From the NCBI GenBank assembly GCA_964647395.1, contig CAZYHR010000002.1, positions 25,574 through 89,573 of the forward strand: 64,000 bases of DNA, in the 5' to 3' direction. Position numbers and translations under genes: made by a program. The stretch is from Phosphoribacter sp964647395 (GTDB lineage: Bacteria; Actinomycetota; Actinomycetes; Actinomycetales; Dermatophilaceae). Below are positions 45,801-53,330 of the stretch, in pieces; position 1 is the first letter of the stretch; every line of letters starts with the position of its first letter. A model generated the notes under the pieces. The model saw only the letters and a program-made list of their open reading frames with translations. It did no database searches and had not been told where the DNA came from.

Positions 45801-46507
45801 CGGGCCAGCCGACCGATCGCGAACGCCTGTCCGAGGCTGGTGCGCAGGTCGTCGCGCCCGGCGATGCCCTCCTCGAGGGCCGCCGCGTGGTCGGTCCAGG
45901 CGGCCTCCTCGTGGACCTTGAGGGTGGCGATCGTCGGCAGCAGCGAGCGCATGGCCAGCCAGGCGACCCCGACGAAGGCGGGGAAGAGCAGCCAGGCCGG
46001 CCACCAGGTCCACCCGGCGATGACCCACATCGGCAGGGCGCCGGTCACCGCCCGCAGGGCCTGCCAGACCTGCCAGCGCACCAGCGCACCGACCTCGCGG
46101 GTGTCGTCGTCGACCCGGTCCAGCACCTCGCCGACGGCCTGTTCGCGCAGCGCCGCCAGCGGCTGGGAGAGCGCGGCATGCAGGACGTCCTCGCGCAGCG
46201 CTCCCTCGGCGCGGTCGGACACCCCGGCCCAGACGAACTTGCCCGCCGTGTCCAGCAGCGCGCCGCCGACCAGGCAGCCCGCGAGCCACCACACCAGGGC
46301 GGCGGTCGGTCGCTCGGCCAGCCACCCGGCGACGACCGAGCCGATCGCCTGGGCCAGCGAGCCGAGCACCAGGGTGAGCAGCGCGACCAGCGACGCGGCC
46401 CCGCGCAGTCGACGCCAGGTCACCTCCCGGCGGGCATCGGGTGCCGGCTCGGGCGAGTCGGGGGGCCGGCCGGCCGGCAGCGTGGTCAGGGCTGGTGAGG
46501 CACTCAT
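42890..46507 (-). CDS. fused tandem ABC exporter (TMD-NBD-TMD-NBD) with one degenerate ATP site
   Basis: A 1205-residue single-chain exporter of the type IV ABC fold. The first half has membrane helices then NBD1: Walker A GRTGSGKST, signature LSAGEEQL (non-canonical), Walker B MVVLDEATARMD, H-loop LVAHRLS. A Pro/Arg linker leads to the second half; NBD2: Walker A GQVGSGKST, signature LSGGQVQR (canonical), Walker B LLLADDVSSALD (catalytic Glu replaced by Asp), and no H-loop His (GATSKRAALARAD). So NBD1 Walker plus NBD2 signature make one good site, the other is degenerate, as in heterodimeric drug/lipid exporters. Substrate unknown. The start is the second of three Met codons and is uncertain. 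Confidence 0.9.
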   Translation of the reverse strand: MSASPALTTLPAGRPPDSPEPAPDARREVTWRRLRGAASLVALLTLVLGSLAQAIGSVVAGWLAERPTAALVWWLAGCLVGGALLDTAGKFVWAGVSDRAEGALREDVLHAALSQPLAALREQAVGEVLDRVDDDTREVGALVRWQVWQALRAVTGALPMWVIAGWTWWPAWLLFPAFVGVAWLAMRSLLPTIATLKVHEEAAWTDHAAALEEGIAGRDDLRTSLGQAFAIGRLARLSSIVHERFLAVVLVERRILLRAVLLLNALLAGVAILGVAAAVGGGVSVAQLVTLFLVTSGFVGIVGHVAQQLPDLQAGLGAVLRLREMLTLTPEPTGGAPLPDGPLELHFQDLHFAYPEGTFALAGVTLTVPAGQTLALVGRTGSGKSTLASLVPRAVEPAPGSVLVGGVDVLDLDLQGLRRAVGVVTQRTDILAGSLHDNITMFADRPRARVEAVVAELGLTEWVEGLDEGLDTMLGPGGTTLSAGEEQLVAFARLLIRDVRMVVLDEATARMDPLTEARVVAAADRLLRGRTGILVAHRLSTIGRADLVAVLSAGRLRQFGPQVELAGQPGPFRDLLTSAGHDAQGRLDGVRAGPAPRADPQPERTPDGADAAYRPGDRPAAGTDGELAVGTVRRRGPVPERPATGPGPSLARGVLSLVAVRPTWGLLAVGLFLLFSLTGAMGAITGLMWGHTVEAVGAGHDPWRWGVATVVAVLAGPVLLAEAISRYPRWWVEALLRVRLNVLVGQTRTHRLEKVPAGEVVARAMDSDRYARYADRWVDFVNGLAVVAVTALVARSVLAGLVLLAVMLAASVTSFIGRPIAGRSATVAAAARARFGRALVSTLESAQTVKLAAGTPEAARHLRRVDHGRVEAAVREHRVQAVLEGVPGVMVRVGAVAAWAAVLADLWGLATALLVVNAVNGFEWFGRVASAVVTEAPGTRSWQTATSRMAGGVDLMHLPPGVDLLTGAAPPPPEVDRVPLQRLCLTTLTAVHEDGTIGLEDVDLTIERGELVLLLGQVGSGKSTLLRTLAGLTDYTGSLRWNDTEVDDAEVFLRPGQVAYVAQVPRVLSGTFAENVQLGFGRDFAGPVSDARLQLDVESAGGATALVGHRGVRLSGGQVQRLALARALAADAELLLADDVSSALDARTEIELWHALRERSATVVGATSKRAALARADRVVVLEEGRVAAVGPWSALAPAWGHLAG

Positions 46508-46583
46508 CACCATCCACGGTAAGCCCCCGCACCGACAGACCACCTCCGGTTTTTCGGCTGCCGGGCCCGCGCCCGGCGGCCGC

Positions 46584-46639
46584 GTATGCCGCGCCTCACA
46601 CGGGGTGGGACGGGTGCGGCAGGTGGGCCAGCGGCATAC
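46584..46639. repeat. inverted pair of GTATGCCGC between divergent genes
   Basis: GTATGCCGC (46584-46592) and GCGGCATAC (46631-46639) with a 38-bp spacer, in the 176-bp region between the ABC exporter start and the acyl-CoA dehydrogenase start. The right arm reads GGCATACT, which could also be a -10-like element for the dehydrogenase gene about 45 bp downstream. Confidence 0.6.
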
Positions 46640-46683
46640 TCGGGGGTGAATCCCGGACCACTCTCGAAGGCGAGGAGCGCCCC

Positions 46684-47880
46684 ATGTCCCGACTGCAGAC
46701 CACCGAGGGGCTCACCGAGGATCAGGTCGAGTTGCTCAAGCTGGTCCGGGAGTTCGTCGACGAGCAGATCATCCCGGTCGCGACCGAGTTGGAGCACGCG
46801 GACGAGTACCCGCAGGACATCGTCGACCAGATGAAGGACATGGGGATCTTCGGGCTGATGATCCCCGAGGAGTACGGCGGGCTCGGGGAGTCGCTGCTCA
46901 CCTATGCCCTGTGCGTCGAGGAGATCGCCCGCGGCTGGATGTCGGTGTCCGGCATCATCAACACCCACTTCATCGTCGCCTACATGCTGCTGCAGCACGG
47001 CACCGACGAGCAGAAGCAGCGCTACCTGCCGCGGATGGCGACCGGCGAGCTGCGCGGGGCGTTCTCGATGAGCGAGCCCGGGCTCGGGTCCGACGTGTCG
47101 GCGATCAAGACCAAGGCGGTGCGGGACGGCGACGACTGGGTCATCAACGGCCAGAAGATGTGGCTGACCAACGGCGGCTCGGCCAACCTCGTCGCGGTGC
47201 TCGTCAAGACCGACCTCGGCGAGGGCTCGGTCTACAAGAACCTCACGACCTTCCTGGTCGAGAAGGAGTCCGGCTTCGGGCAGACCGCGCCGGGCGTCAC
47301 CGTGCCCGGCAAGATCGACAAGATGGGCTACAAGGGCGTCGACACGACCGAGCTCGTCTTCGAGGGGCACCGGTCGAGCGACGCGCAGATCCTCGGCGGC
47401 GTGCCGGGCCGGGGCTTCTACCAGATGATGGACGGCGTCGAGGTGGGCCGGGTCAACGTCGCGGCGCGGGCCTGCGGGGTGTCGATGCGCGCCTTCGAGT
47501 TGGGCATCCGCTACGCCCAGCAGCGCGAGACCTTCGGCAAGAAGATCGCCGAGCACCAGGGCATCCTGTTCCGGCTGGCCGACATGGCGACCAAGGTCGA
47601 GGCGAGCCACCAGATGATGGTCAAGGCCGCGCGGCTCAAGGATGCCGGCAAGCGCAACGACCTCGAGGCCGGCATGGCCAAGTACCTGGCCGCCGAGAAC
47701 TGCGCCGACGTGGTCGAACAGTCCTTCCGCATCCACGGCGGCTACGGCTACTCCAAGGAGTACGAGATCGAGCGGCTCTACCGCGAGGCGCCGATGCTGC
47801 TCATCGGCGAGGGCACGGCCGAGATCCAGAAGATGATCATCGGCCGCCGGCTGCTCGAGGACTTCAAGCTCAAGGGCTGA
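46684..47880 (+). CDS. acyl-CoA dehydrogenase
   Basis: A 398-residue flavoprotein. The family segments are EEYGGLGESLLTYALCVEEI, FSMSEPGLGSDVSAIKTKAV (FAD/substrate binding), RVNVAARACGVSMRAFELGI, YAQQRETFGKKIAEHQGILF and LLIGEGTAEIQKMIIGRRLL; the catalytic Glu of the EGT motif is present. It introduces a double bond in an acyl-CoA, passing electrons to ETF. Gene start at ATG 46684 after GAGGAG. It is not in an operon with other beta-oxidation genes, so the chain specificity is unknown. Confidence 0.93.
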   Translation: MSRLQTTEGLTEDQVELLKLVREFVDEQIIPVATELEHADEYPQDIVDQMKDMGIFGLMIPEEYGGLGESLLTYALCVEEIARGWMSVSGIINTHFIVAYMLLQHGTDEQKQRYLPRMATGELRGAFSMSEPGLGSDVSAIKTKAVRDGDDWVINGQKMWLTNGGSANLVAVLVKTDLGEGSVYKNLTTFLVEKESGFGQTAPGVTVPGKIDKMGYKGVDTTELVFEGHRSSDAQILGGVPGRGFYQMMDGVEVGRVNVAARACGVSMRAFELGIRYAQQRETFGKKIAEHQGILFRLADMATKVEASHQMMVKAARLKDAGKRNDLEAGMAKYLAAENCADVVEQSFRIHGGYGYSKEYEIERLYREAPMLLIGEGTAEIQKMIIGRRLLEDFKLKG

Positions 47881-47927
47881 GCCGACCCGACCCGGTATGC
47901 CGCGGTCGCGGCGCTCGGTGTCGTCGG

Positions 47928-48539
47928 CTAGGCCGGCCGGGTGGGGTCGTCGGGCGGCTGCGGGGGCGCGGGCGGCATACCGGATCCAGGTGGCGGAGCG
48001 CCGGGCAGTTGGGGCGCGCCACCGGGCGGGGCCCACCCGCGCGGGTCGGGCGTGATGCCGGCGTTGCGCAGGATCTCGCGGGCGTCGTGGGCGACCTTGT
48101 GCTCGGTGAGGATCTCGAAGCGGCCCGGGACGATCTGGCTCACCGAGGTGAAGTCGCGCTGGCCGCGGGTGAAGGCGTAGCCGATGGCCGCCCAGACCGC
48201 ACCGAAGACGGCCCCGAAGGCCATCGTCGACACGATGAGCTGCACGGCGCTGCCGGCCGGGTCGAACAGCGAGAACACCAACCCGACGAACAGGCCCAGC
48301 CACAGGCCGGACAGCGCGCCGCCGAGCAGCACCCGGCCCCAGTTGAGCCGGCCGGTGACCCGCTCGAGCTGGCGCAGCTCGGTGCCGACGATGAGCACGT
48401 TCTGCACCGGGAAGCCGGCGTCGGAGAGCGTGTCCACCGCCTTCTGCGCCTGCTCGTAGCGCTCGAACACCCCGATCGACATGGGGTAGTCGAGGGAGAG
48501 CATCTGGAAGGGCACCCGGCGGCCGGGCTGAGCGGTCAT
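47928..48539 (-). CDS. general-stress-protein-17M-like membrane protein
   Basis: A 203-residue protein. Residues 10-60 form the YflT/GSP17M-like alpha/beta domain (PMSIGVFERYEQAQKAVDTL and VQNVLIVGTELRQLERVTGR). Two membrane helices follow (LLGGALSGLWLGLFVGLVFS and LIVSTMAFGAVFGAVWAAIG), then a C-terminal repeat of the domain fold (FEILTEHKVAHDAREILRNA) and a Pro/Gly tail containing a motif copy. In firmicutes such proteins are stress-induced; function is unknown. It converges with the acyl-CoA dehydrogenase. Confidence 0.82.
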   Translation of the reverse strand: MTAQPGRRVPFQMLSLDYPMSIGVFERYEQAQKAVDTLSDAGFPVQNVLIVGTELRQLERVTGRLNWGRVLLGGALSGLWLGLFVGLVFSLFDPAGSAVQLIVSTMAFGAVFGAVWAAIGYAFTRGQRDFTSVSQIVPGRFEILTEHKVAHDAREILRNAGITPDPRGWAPPGGAPQLPGAPPPGSGMPPAPPQPPDDPTRPA

Positions 48540-48664
48540 GCCTCGATCCTCGCACGCGCCGACCGACCGAATGGTCACCCGGTGTTCGCCGACGCCGCAC
48601 CCGGGCGAGGCTAGGCTCACCCCGCGGGTGGCCGATCGGGGGCGCCCATGACCGAGGAGTGCAG

Positions 48665-50407
48665 ATGAGACGAACACGTCTGGCTGCCGTGGGGGCGATC
48701 GCCATCGCCGCAGCCCTCATGGCGCCGGCGCAGGCGCAGGCCGGGGGCGGCGGCCACCGGGACAAGGCGGGCGGGCGGGGCAACCCCAACCTCGTCTCGG
48801 TGCAACTGCTGTCGTTCAACGACTATCACGGGCATCTGGAGGCGACCGACGGCAAGCTGTCGCCCACCGTCGACCCCACCCAGACCGCGGTCGGCGGGTC
48901 CGAGTACCTCGCGACCAACCTCGCCGCGCTGCGCGCCAAGGTGCCGCCCGGCAGGTCGTTGACCGTGGCCGCGGGTGACCTCATCGGCGGGTCGCCGTTC
49001 CTGTCCGGCATCTTCCACGACGAGCCGTCGGTCGAGTCGCTCAACGCTCTCAAGCTCGACGTCAGCGCCGTCGGCAACCACGAGTTCGACGAGGGGACGG
49101 CCGAACTGCTGCGGATGCAGCGCGGTGGCTGCCACCCGACGGCGGGCTGCTACTTCCCCGACCAGCCGTATGCCGGCGCCGACTTCCAGTGGCTCGCCGC
49201 CAACGTCGTGCGCAAGGACAACGGCCGGACCCTGCTGCCGGGCACCGCGATCAAGCAGGTCGGCGGGGTCAAGATCGGCTTCATCGGGATGACCCTCAAG
49301 GCGACCCCGACGCTGGTCAACCCGAGCGGGGTGGCCGGAGTGACCTTCAAGGACGAGGTGGCGACGGCCAACGCCAAGGCCAAGGAACTCAAGAAGCAGG
49401 GCGTCAAGGCCATCGTCGTGCTCCTGCACGAGGGTGGCTTCCAGGCCGGCAACCTGCAGGCCTGCGCCGGCATCTCCGACCCGATCGCCCAGATCGCCCG
49501 GACCATGACCTCCGAGGTGGACCTGATCGTCAGCGGGCACACCCACCAGGCCTACGTCTGCTCGCTGCCCGACCCGTCCGGCAAACCCCGCCTGGTCACC
49601 AGTGCCGCCGACTACGGCCGGATGATCACCGAGACCACGCTGGTCATCAACGCGCGCAGCGGCGAGGTCATGCGTGAGCGCAGCAGCGCCGTCAACCGGC
49701 TGAACTCCCGCGACGTGGCCAAGGACCCGACCCAGACGGCGATCATCGCCAAGTGGGACGCCCTGGCCGCGCCGGTCCGCAACCTGCCGGTCGGCAGCGT
49801 CACCGAGTCGATCACCGGCGACGCCTCCGGCAACCGTGGCATCGAGACGCCGATGGGCAACCTGGTCGCCGACGCGATGCTCTGGGGCACCCAGAACGCC
49901 GGGGCCCAGATCGCCTTCATGAACGTCGGCGGGGTCCGGGGCAGCCTGCTCTATCCGCAGACCGGCACCGAGGGTGACGGGGTCGTCACCTACGGCGAGG
50001 CGTACGGCGTCACCCCCTTCGGCAACGTCGTGCTGTCGATGGACCTGACCGGCGACGCGATCCGCCAGGTGCTCGAGCAGCAGTACCAGCCGATCGCCGC
50101 CCGCGGCAGCCGGCCGATGCTCGCGCTGGGGGTCTCCGAGGGCTTCACCTACGAGTGGGACGCCGGCCAGCCGCAGGGCTCGCGGGTCGTGCCGGGCTCG
50201 ATGCGGCTGCACGGTGAGCCGATCGTGCTGACCCAGACCTACCGGGTCGGGGTGATGAACTTCCTGGCCGACGGCGGCGACTCCTTCACCGCGTTCCAGC
50301 AGGGCACCAACCGGGTCGGCGCCGGCGAGGACCTCACGGTCTTCGTCAACTACCTGCGGGCCCACCCGGGGCTGTCCGCGCCGGGCGACCGGGTCTCGGG
50401 TCTGTGA
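48665..50407 (+). CDS. secreted bifunctional 5'-nucleotidase / metallophosphatase
   Basis: A 580-residue protein with a signal peptide (MRRTRLAAVGAIAIAAALMA, cut near APAQAQAGG). The N-terminal metallophosphoesterase has dimetal motifs FNDYHGHLE, AAGDLIGGSP, AVGNHEFDEG, LLHEGG and VSGHTHQ. The C-terminal 5'-nucleotidase domain has MGNLVADAML, NVGGVRGSL and the substrate loop NFLADGGDSFTAFQ. It hydrolyses nucleotides outside the cell to recover phosphate and nucleoside. The ATG at 48665 is 6 bp after GAGGAG. A strong terminator follows. Confidence 0.93.
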   Translation: MRRTRLAAVGAIAIAAALMAPAQAQAGGGGHRDKAGGRGNPNLVSVQLLSFNDYHGHLEATDGKLSPTVDPTQTAVGGSEYLATNLAALRAKVPPGRSLTVAAGDLIGGSPFLSGIFHDEPSVESLNALKLDVSAVGNHEFDEGTAELLRMQRGGCHPTAGCYFPDQPYAGADFQWLAANVVRKDNGRTLLPGTAIKQVGGVKIGFIGMTLKATPTLVNPSGVAGVTFKDEVATANAKAKELKKQGVKAIVVLLHEGGFQAGNLQACAGISDPIAQIARTMTSEVDLIVSGHTHQAYVCSLPDPSGKPRLVTSAADYGRMITETTLVINARSGEVMRERSSAVNRLNSRDVAKDPTQTAIIAKWDALAAPVRNLPVGSVTESITGDASGNRGIETPMGNLVADAMLWGTQNAGAQIAFMNVGGVRGSLLYPQTGTEGDGVVTYGEAYGVTPFGNVVLSMDLTGDAIRQVLEQQYQPIAARGSRPMLALGVSEGFTYEWDAGQPQGSRVVPGSMRLHGEPIVLTQTYRVGVMNFLADGGDSFTAFQQGTNRVGAGEDLTVFVNYLRAHPGLSAPGDRVSGL

Positions 50408-50438
50408 TCCGAGCACGCCGCTGACTCGCAGGTCCCCC

Positions 50439-50472
50439 CGCGGGCCGCACCCCGACCGGGGTGCGGCCCGCG
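50439..50472 (+). terminator. stem-loop after 5'-nucleotidase gene
   Basis: Perfect 15-bp stem CGCGGGCCGCACCCC / GGGGTGCGGCCCGCG with a 4-base loop, 31 bp after the stop codon. The following bases (CGGCATCC) are not T-rich. Confidence 0.82.
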
Positions 50473-50596
50473 CGGCATCCGGCTCGCGGCGCGGTGCCCG
50501 ACGGATGCGATGCAACCGGATCGGCGGGCAGGTGGTTGTCCCCTCTGACAGGCTCGAGGGCAGCCGGGGGCGTCGTGCCCGAAGGGAGGGTATGCG

Positions 50597-51100
50597 GTGG
50601 CGTTCGCCGAGCCGGACGGGTTCCGGGACTTCGTCGAGGCGCGGTCGTCGCGGCTGGTCCACACCGCCTACCTGCTGACCGGCGACGCCCACCTGGCCCG
50701 CGACCTCGTGCAGACCGCGCTCGCGCGGACCTGGCCGCACTGGGACCGGGTCCGGGACGGCAACCCGGACGCCTACGTGCGCACCGTCATGGTGCGGCTG
50801 GCCTCCTCGTGGTGGCGGCGCAGGTGGCGCGGCGAGGTGCCGACCGAGGTCATCCCGGAGGCCCGGGCGACCGGGGCGCCGAGCGCGACGACCACGGTCG
50901 AGGACCGTCTCACGCTGACCGCCGCGCTGGCGCAGTTGCCGGCCGGCATGCGGCGGGTGGTCGTGCTGCGCTACGTCGAGGACCTGTCCGTCGAGCAGGT
51001 GGCCACCCTGCTCGGCAAGTCGGAGGGCACGGTGAAGAGCCAGGCGGCACGCGGGCTCGCCAAGCTGAGGGAGGTGCTCGGCGATGACGGATGGGACTGA
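50597..51100 (+). CDS. SigE-family ECF-type sigma factor (copy A)
   Basis: A 167-residue sigma factor of the actinobacterial short SigE-like family. Region 2 is FRDFVEARSSRLVHTAYLLT with LVQTALARTWPHWDRVRDGN; region 4 is LPAGMRRVVVLRYVEDLSVE and GKSEGTVKSQAARGLAKLRE. It starts at a GTG after GAAGGGAGG and overlaps the next gene by 17 bp. The partner downstream is a membrane-anchored beta-propeller, likely its regulator. A paralogous pair is at 56914-54993. Confidence 0.9.
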   Translation: MAFAEPDGFRDFVEARSSRLVHTAYLLTGDAHLARDLVQTALARTWPHWDRVRDGNPDAYVRTVMVRLASSWWRRRWRGEVPTEVIPEARATGAPSATTTVEDRLTLTAALAQLPAGMRRVVVLRYVEDLSVEQVATLLGKSEGTVKSQAARGLAKLREVLGDDGWD

Positions 51101-52454
51101 CGACCGGCTCGTGCAGCGACTGCGGGAACTGCACCCGACCGCGGGCCTGGGGGTCGACTTCGAGGCGGTGCGCGGGCAGGCGCGGCGGCGGCATACCCGC
51201 AAGCAGTGGGGGTCGGGGCTGGTCGCCGCGGGGCTGGTCGCCGCGGTCGCGGTCGTCACCCCGCAACTGCTGCCGCCGTCCGGTGGCGGCGAGACGATGT
51301 CGGCGGCCGGCGCGTCCGATGCGCAGTCCCGGACGCAGACCGAGCCATCGGCGCAGCGGGAGACCTCGCCGGCGCAGCGGGAGGCCCCGCCGACGCCGAT
51401 GGTGGCGGTCGCCGACGGCTTCTCCAGCACCCCGCCGGCGGTCCCCGGGGCGCGGGGGCGCGCCGAGGTGCCCTGGGCCCAGGTCGGACCGGGCTGGGTG
51501 TATGCCGTGTGGTCACCGAACGGCACCGACGGTGCCTCCGGTGCCCCCGGTGCCCCCGGTGCCCTGCTGCTGGTCAGCCCGACCGGCACCCGGTACGCGG
51601 TGGCCGAGGTGCCGAACACGACCGGCGTCACGGCCGTGACCGGCGACGGCAGCCGGGTGCTCATGGCGACCTTGGGAGCCCAACGGCTGCTGCTCGTCCG
51701 GGAGGGGGTCTTCCGGCCGCTGCCCTCGATCGACGCGGTGGTCGTCCGTTTCGGGTCCGCGGCCGGGGACCTGCTGGTCTCCAGTCCGCAGTCCGGCCCC
51801 CCGACGATCGGCCCGGTCAACGGTCCCGCCAGCGCCCTGCCGCCCGGTGACGGGGGCACCTATCGGTGGCCCGGCAGCGCGCTCGGTCCGAGCGGCACGC
51901 TCGTGGTTTCGACGACCACCGGCATGGTCGAGGTGGATCCGTCGTCGGGCCAGGTCCGCCACCGCTGGTCCAAGCGCAGCAACGACCTCTGGTGCGAGCC
52001 GATCTCCTGGTGGCCCGACCAGCGGCTCCAGGCGCGCTGCGAGACCCCGCAGGGTGCTGACCTGCGCCTGTTCGCCGACTCCGGGCCCGACCAGACCCTG
52101 GCCGGGCCGGTGTCCTCGGTGGCGGCGTGGGAGGGCGGTTTCCGCCAGGCGTGGACGTGGTCGGGCGGCATCGTGCTCGACGCGATGCGCGGCTGTGGGA
52201 TCGCCACCCTCGACCGGGTCGGCGGGTCGCCGCGTCCGCTGGCGGTGACGCTGCCCGGGCGTCCCGACCCGGGCCGGCTCTCGGCTGCCGCCGTCGTCGG
52301 CGACACGCTCTATGCCGGGATCGATCTCTGCGTCCAGGGCGACAACCACGTTGAGCTCTACGCGGTCGACCTGCGTTCGGGCCAGGTGCTGGTCAACCTC
52401 GTCGGCCCGCAGGTCACCCCGGGTCGGATCAGCAGCGTGCTCGTCATCCCGTGA
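51084..52454 (+). CDS. membrane-anchored beta-propeller-like partner of sigma factor A
   Basis: A 456-residue protein overlapping the sigma gene. The N-terminal cytosolic ~45 residues (RLRELHPTAGLGVDFEAVRG) are followed by one membrane segment (GSGLVAAGLVAAVAVVTPQL), a low-complexity Ser/Gln/Pro stretch, and an extracellular repeat region with blade-like segments (TLVVSTTTGMVEVDPSSGQV, LYAVDLRSGQVLVNLVGPQV). It probably holds or senses for the sigma factor, but no zinc-binding anti-sigma motif is seen. Three GAPGAPGA-type codons at 51540-51563 form a small repeat. Function inferred from context and from the second pair. Confidence 0.75.
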   Translation: MTDGTDDRLVQRLRELHPTAGLGVDFEAVRGQARRRHTRKQWGSGLVAAGLVAAVAVVTPQLLPPSGGGETMSAAGASDAQSRTQTEPSAQRETSPAQREAPPTPMVAVADGFSSTPPAVPGARGRAEVPWAQVGPGWVYAVWSPNGTDGASGAPGAPGALLLVSPTGTRYAVAEVPNTTGVTAVTGDGSRVLMATLGAQRLLLVREGVFRPLPSIDAVVVRFGSAAGDLLVSSPQSGPPTIGPVNGPASALPPGDGGTYRWPGSALGPSGTLVVSTTTGMVEVDPSSGQVRHRWSKRSNDLWCEPISWWPDQRLQARCETPQGADLRLFADSGPDQTLAGPVSSVAAWEGGFRQAWTWSGGIVLDAMRGCGIATLDRVGGSPRPLAVTLPGRPDPGRLSAAAVVGDTLYAGIDLCVQGDNHVELYAVDLRSGQVLVNLVGPQVTPGRISSVLVIP

Positions 52455-52475
52455 CCGCTCGGTGCGGCTGACCCG

Positions 52476-52598
52476 GGATCGGGGGCGATCACCCACGTCA
52501 GGGCGTCGGTGATCGCCCCCGATCCAGTGACCCCGGCCCTGTCGGACCCGATCGGGGGTGTTCACCCACGTCAGGGCGTCGGTGATCGCCCCCGATCC
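52476..52598. repeat. duplicated long hairpins between convergent genes
   Basis: Copy 1 has perfect 18-bp arms GGATCGGGGGCGATCACC (52476-52493) and its complement (52508-52525) around CACGTCAGGGCGTC. Copy 2, 73 bp further (about 52549-52598), has the same loop and right arm, with two changes in the left arm. Both end CCGATCCAGTG. They lie between the propeller gene stop (52454) and the zinc-finger gene stop (52633). They work as strong terminators and may belong to a dispersed intergenic repeat family. Confidence 0.85.
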
Positions 52599-52632
52599 AG
52601 TGCACACCGGCCGGGAGTGGGTGCCGAGGGGC

Positions 52633-52938
52633 TCAGGCGACGTAGGAGGGGGCCTGCTGGGTCTGCGAGCAGACCTGGCAGCAGCGGCGGCGTAACTGGT
52701 CGGGGCCGACGTCGGACCACGATCCGTAGGCGTGCCCGGTGATCTCGCAGGCCGCGGCCCGCAGGCACCGCGCGCAGCGCAGTCGGCCGTCGACCCAGCC
52801 CCAGCCGTGGGCCAGGACGAGTTCGTCGAGGGCGGCGTCCCGGCTGGGCCAGGTGCGCAGCCGAGATGCGTCGGTGAGCGAGACGAGGCAACCGTCGCAG
52901 CGGAACTCGACCTGTCCGCCGCTGTGAGAGGTGACCAT
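52633..52938 (-). CDS. small Cys-rich putative zinc-binding protein
   Basis: A 101-residue protein I cannot name. It has Cys-x2-Cys pairs at FRCDGCLV, LRCARCLRAAACE and RRCCQVCSQ, consistent with two zinc ribbons, and a Trp-rich middle (LAHGWGWVDGRLR). The ATG at 52938 follows AAGGAAG. Upstream is a perfect Crp-type site (53076-53091). It might be a redox- or nucleic-acid-binding regulator, but nothing beyond zinc binding is supported. Confidence 0.7.
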   Translation of the reverse strand: MVTSHSGGQVEFRCDGCLVSLTDASRLRTWPSRDAALDELVLAHGWGWVDGRLRCARCLRAAACEITGHAYGSWSDVGPDQLRRRCCQVCSQTQQAPSYVA

Positions 52939-53330
52939 CGGTGTTTCTTCCTTCCTCAGTGCTGCTGGGAGAAAGGACGCGTCAAGGAGGTCGCGTGATA
53001 CCCCCATTGGTCCCGCACGACTCGCGTCCCGACCGGATCCCCCGACCCGGTGGCAAGCGCCTTCCACGATAAGCATGTGACTGCGCTCACACACGCAGAA
53101 TCGCCCGAACGGGCCGCATTCGGTCGACAAGCGGTCGGCGCGGCGCGCCGGCCGGCAACCGGCCGGCTCACCCAGCAGGTTGGCGAGGGGTGGGAGGGGT
53201 GAGCGCCGAGCAGGACGTCCGCGACCTGGTGGCTGCGCGGTCCGGCGCGTGGATCCACCGCTGACGGGTGCGGATCGTCATGACCTTCCCGGTCGGACTG
53301 AGGGCGGCTCAGGGGCGGCTCAGCCGCGGC
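52939..53330. promoter_or_regulatory. 392-bp intergenic region upstream of the zinc-finger gene
   Basis: I see no gene here. The region 53076-53091 holds a Crp/GlxR-type site. A GC-rich stretch at 53138-53170 (CGGCGCGGCGCGCCGGCCGG and GGCAACCGGCCGG) can fold into hairpins. The last part, 53290-53330, has repeats of GGCTCAG(G/C)GGCGGCTCAG just after the aminopeptidase stop codon. Confidence 0.5.
53076..53091. promoter_or_regulatory. perfect Crp/GlxR-type binding site
   Basis: TGTGACTGCGCTCACA matches TGTGA-N6-TCACA at all ten fixed positions. It is 138 bp upstream of the zinc-finger gene on the minus strand. A -10-like CTTATC (complement at 53066-53072) follows it closely, so bound Crp could act as a repressor of that promoter or as an activator of one further down. 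Confidence 0.6.

Noticed and set aside
42902..46498. A 1198-codon plus-strand open frame opposite the ABC exporter.
   Set aside because: Its translation is Gly/Arg/His/Gln-rich with no domain pattern, typical of the antisense frame of a high-GC gene; the minus strand carries clear ABC motifs.
48617..51859. A 1080-codon minus-strand open frame over the nucleotidase and sigma factor.
   Set aside because: Low-complexity composition without motifs; both plus-strand genes are well supported.
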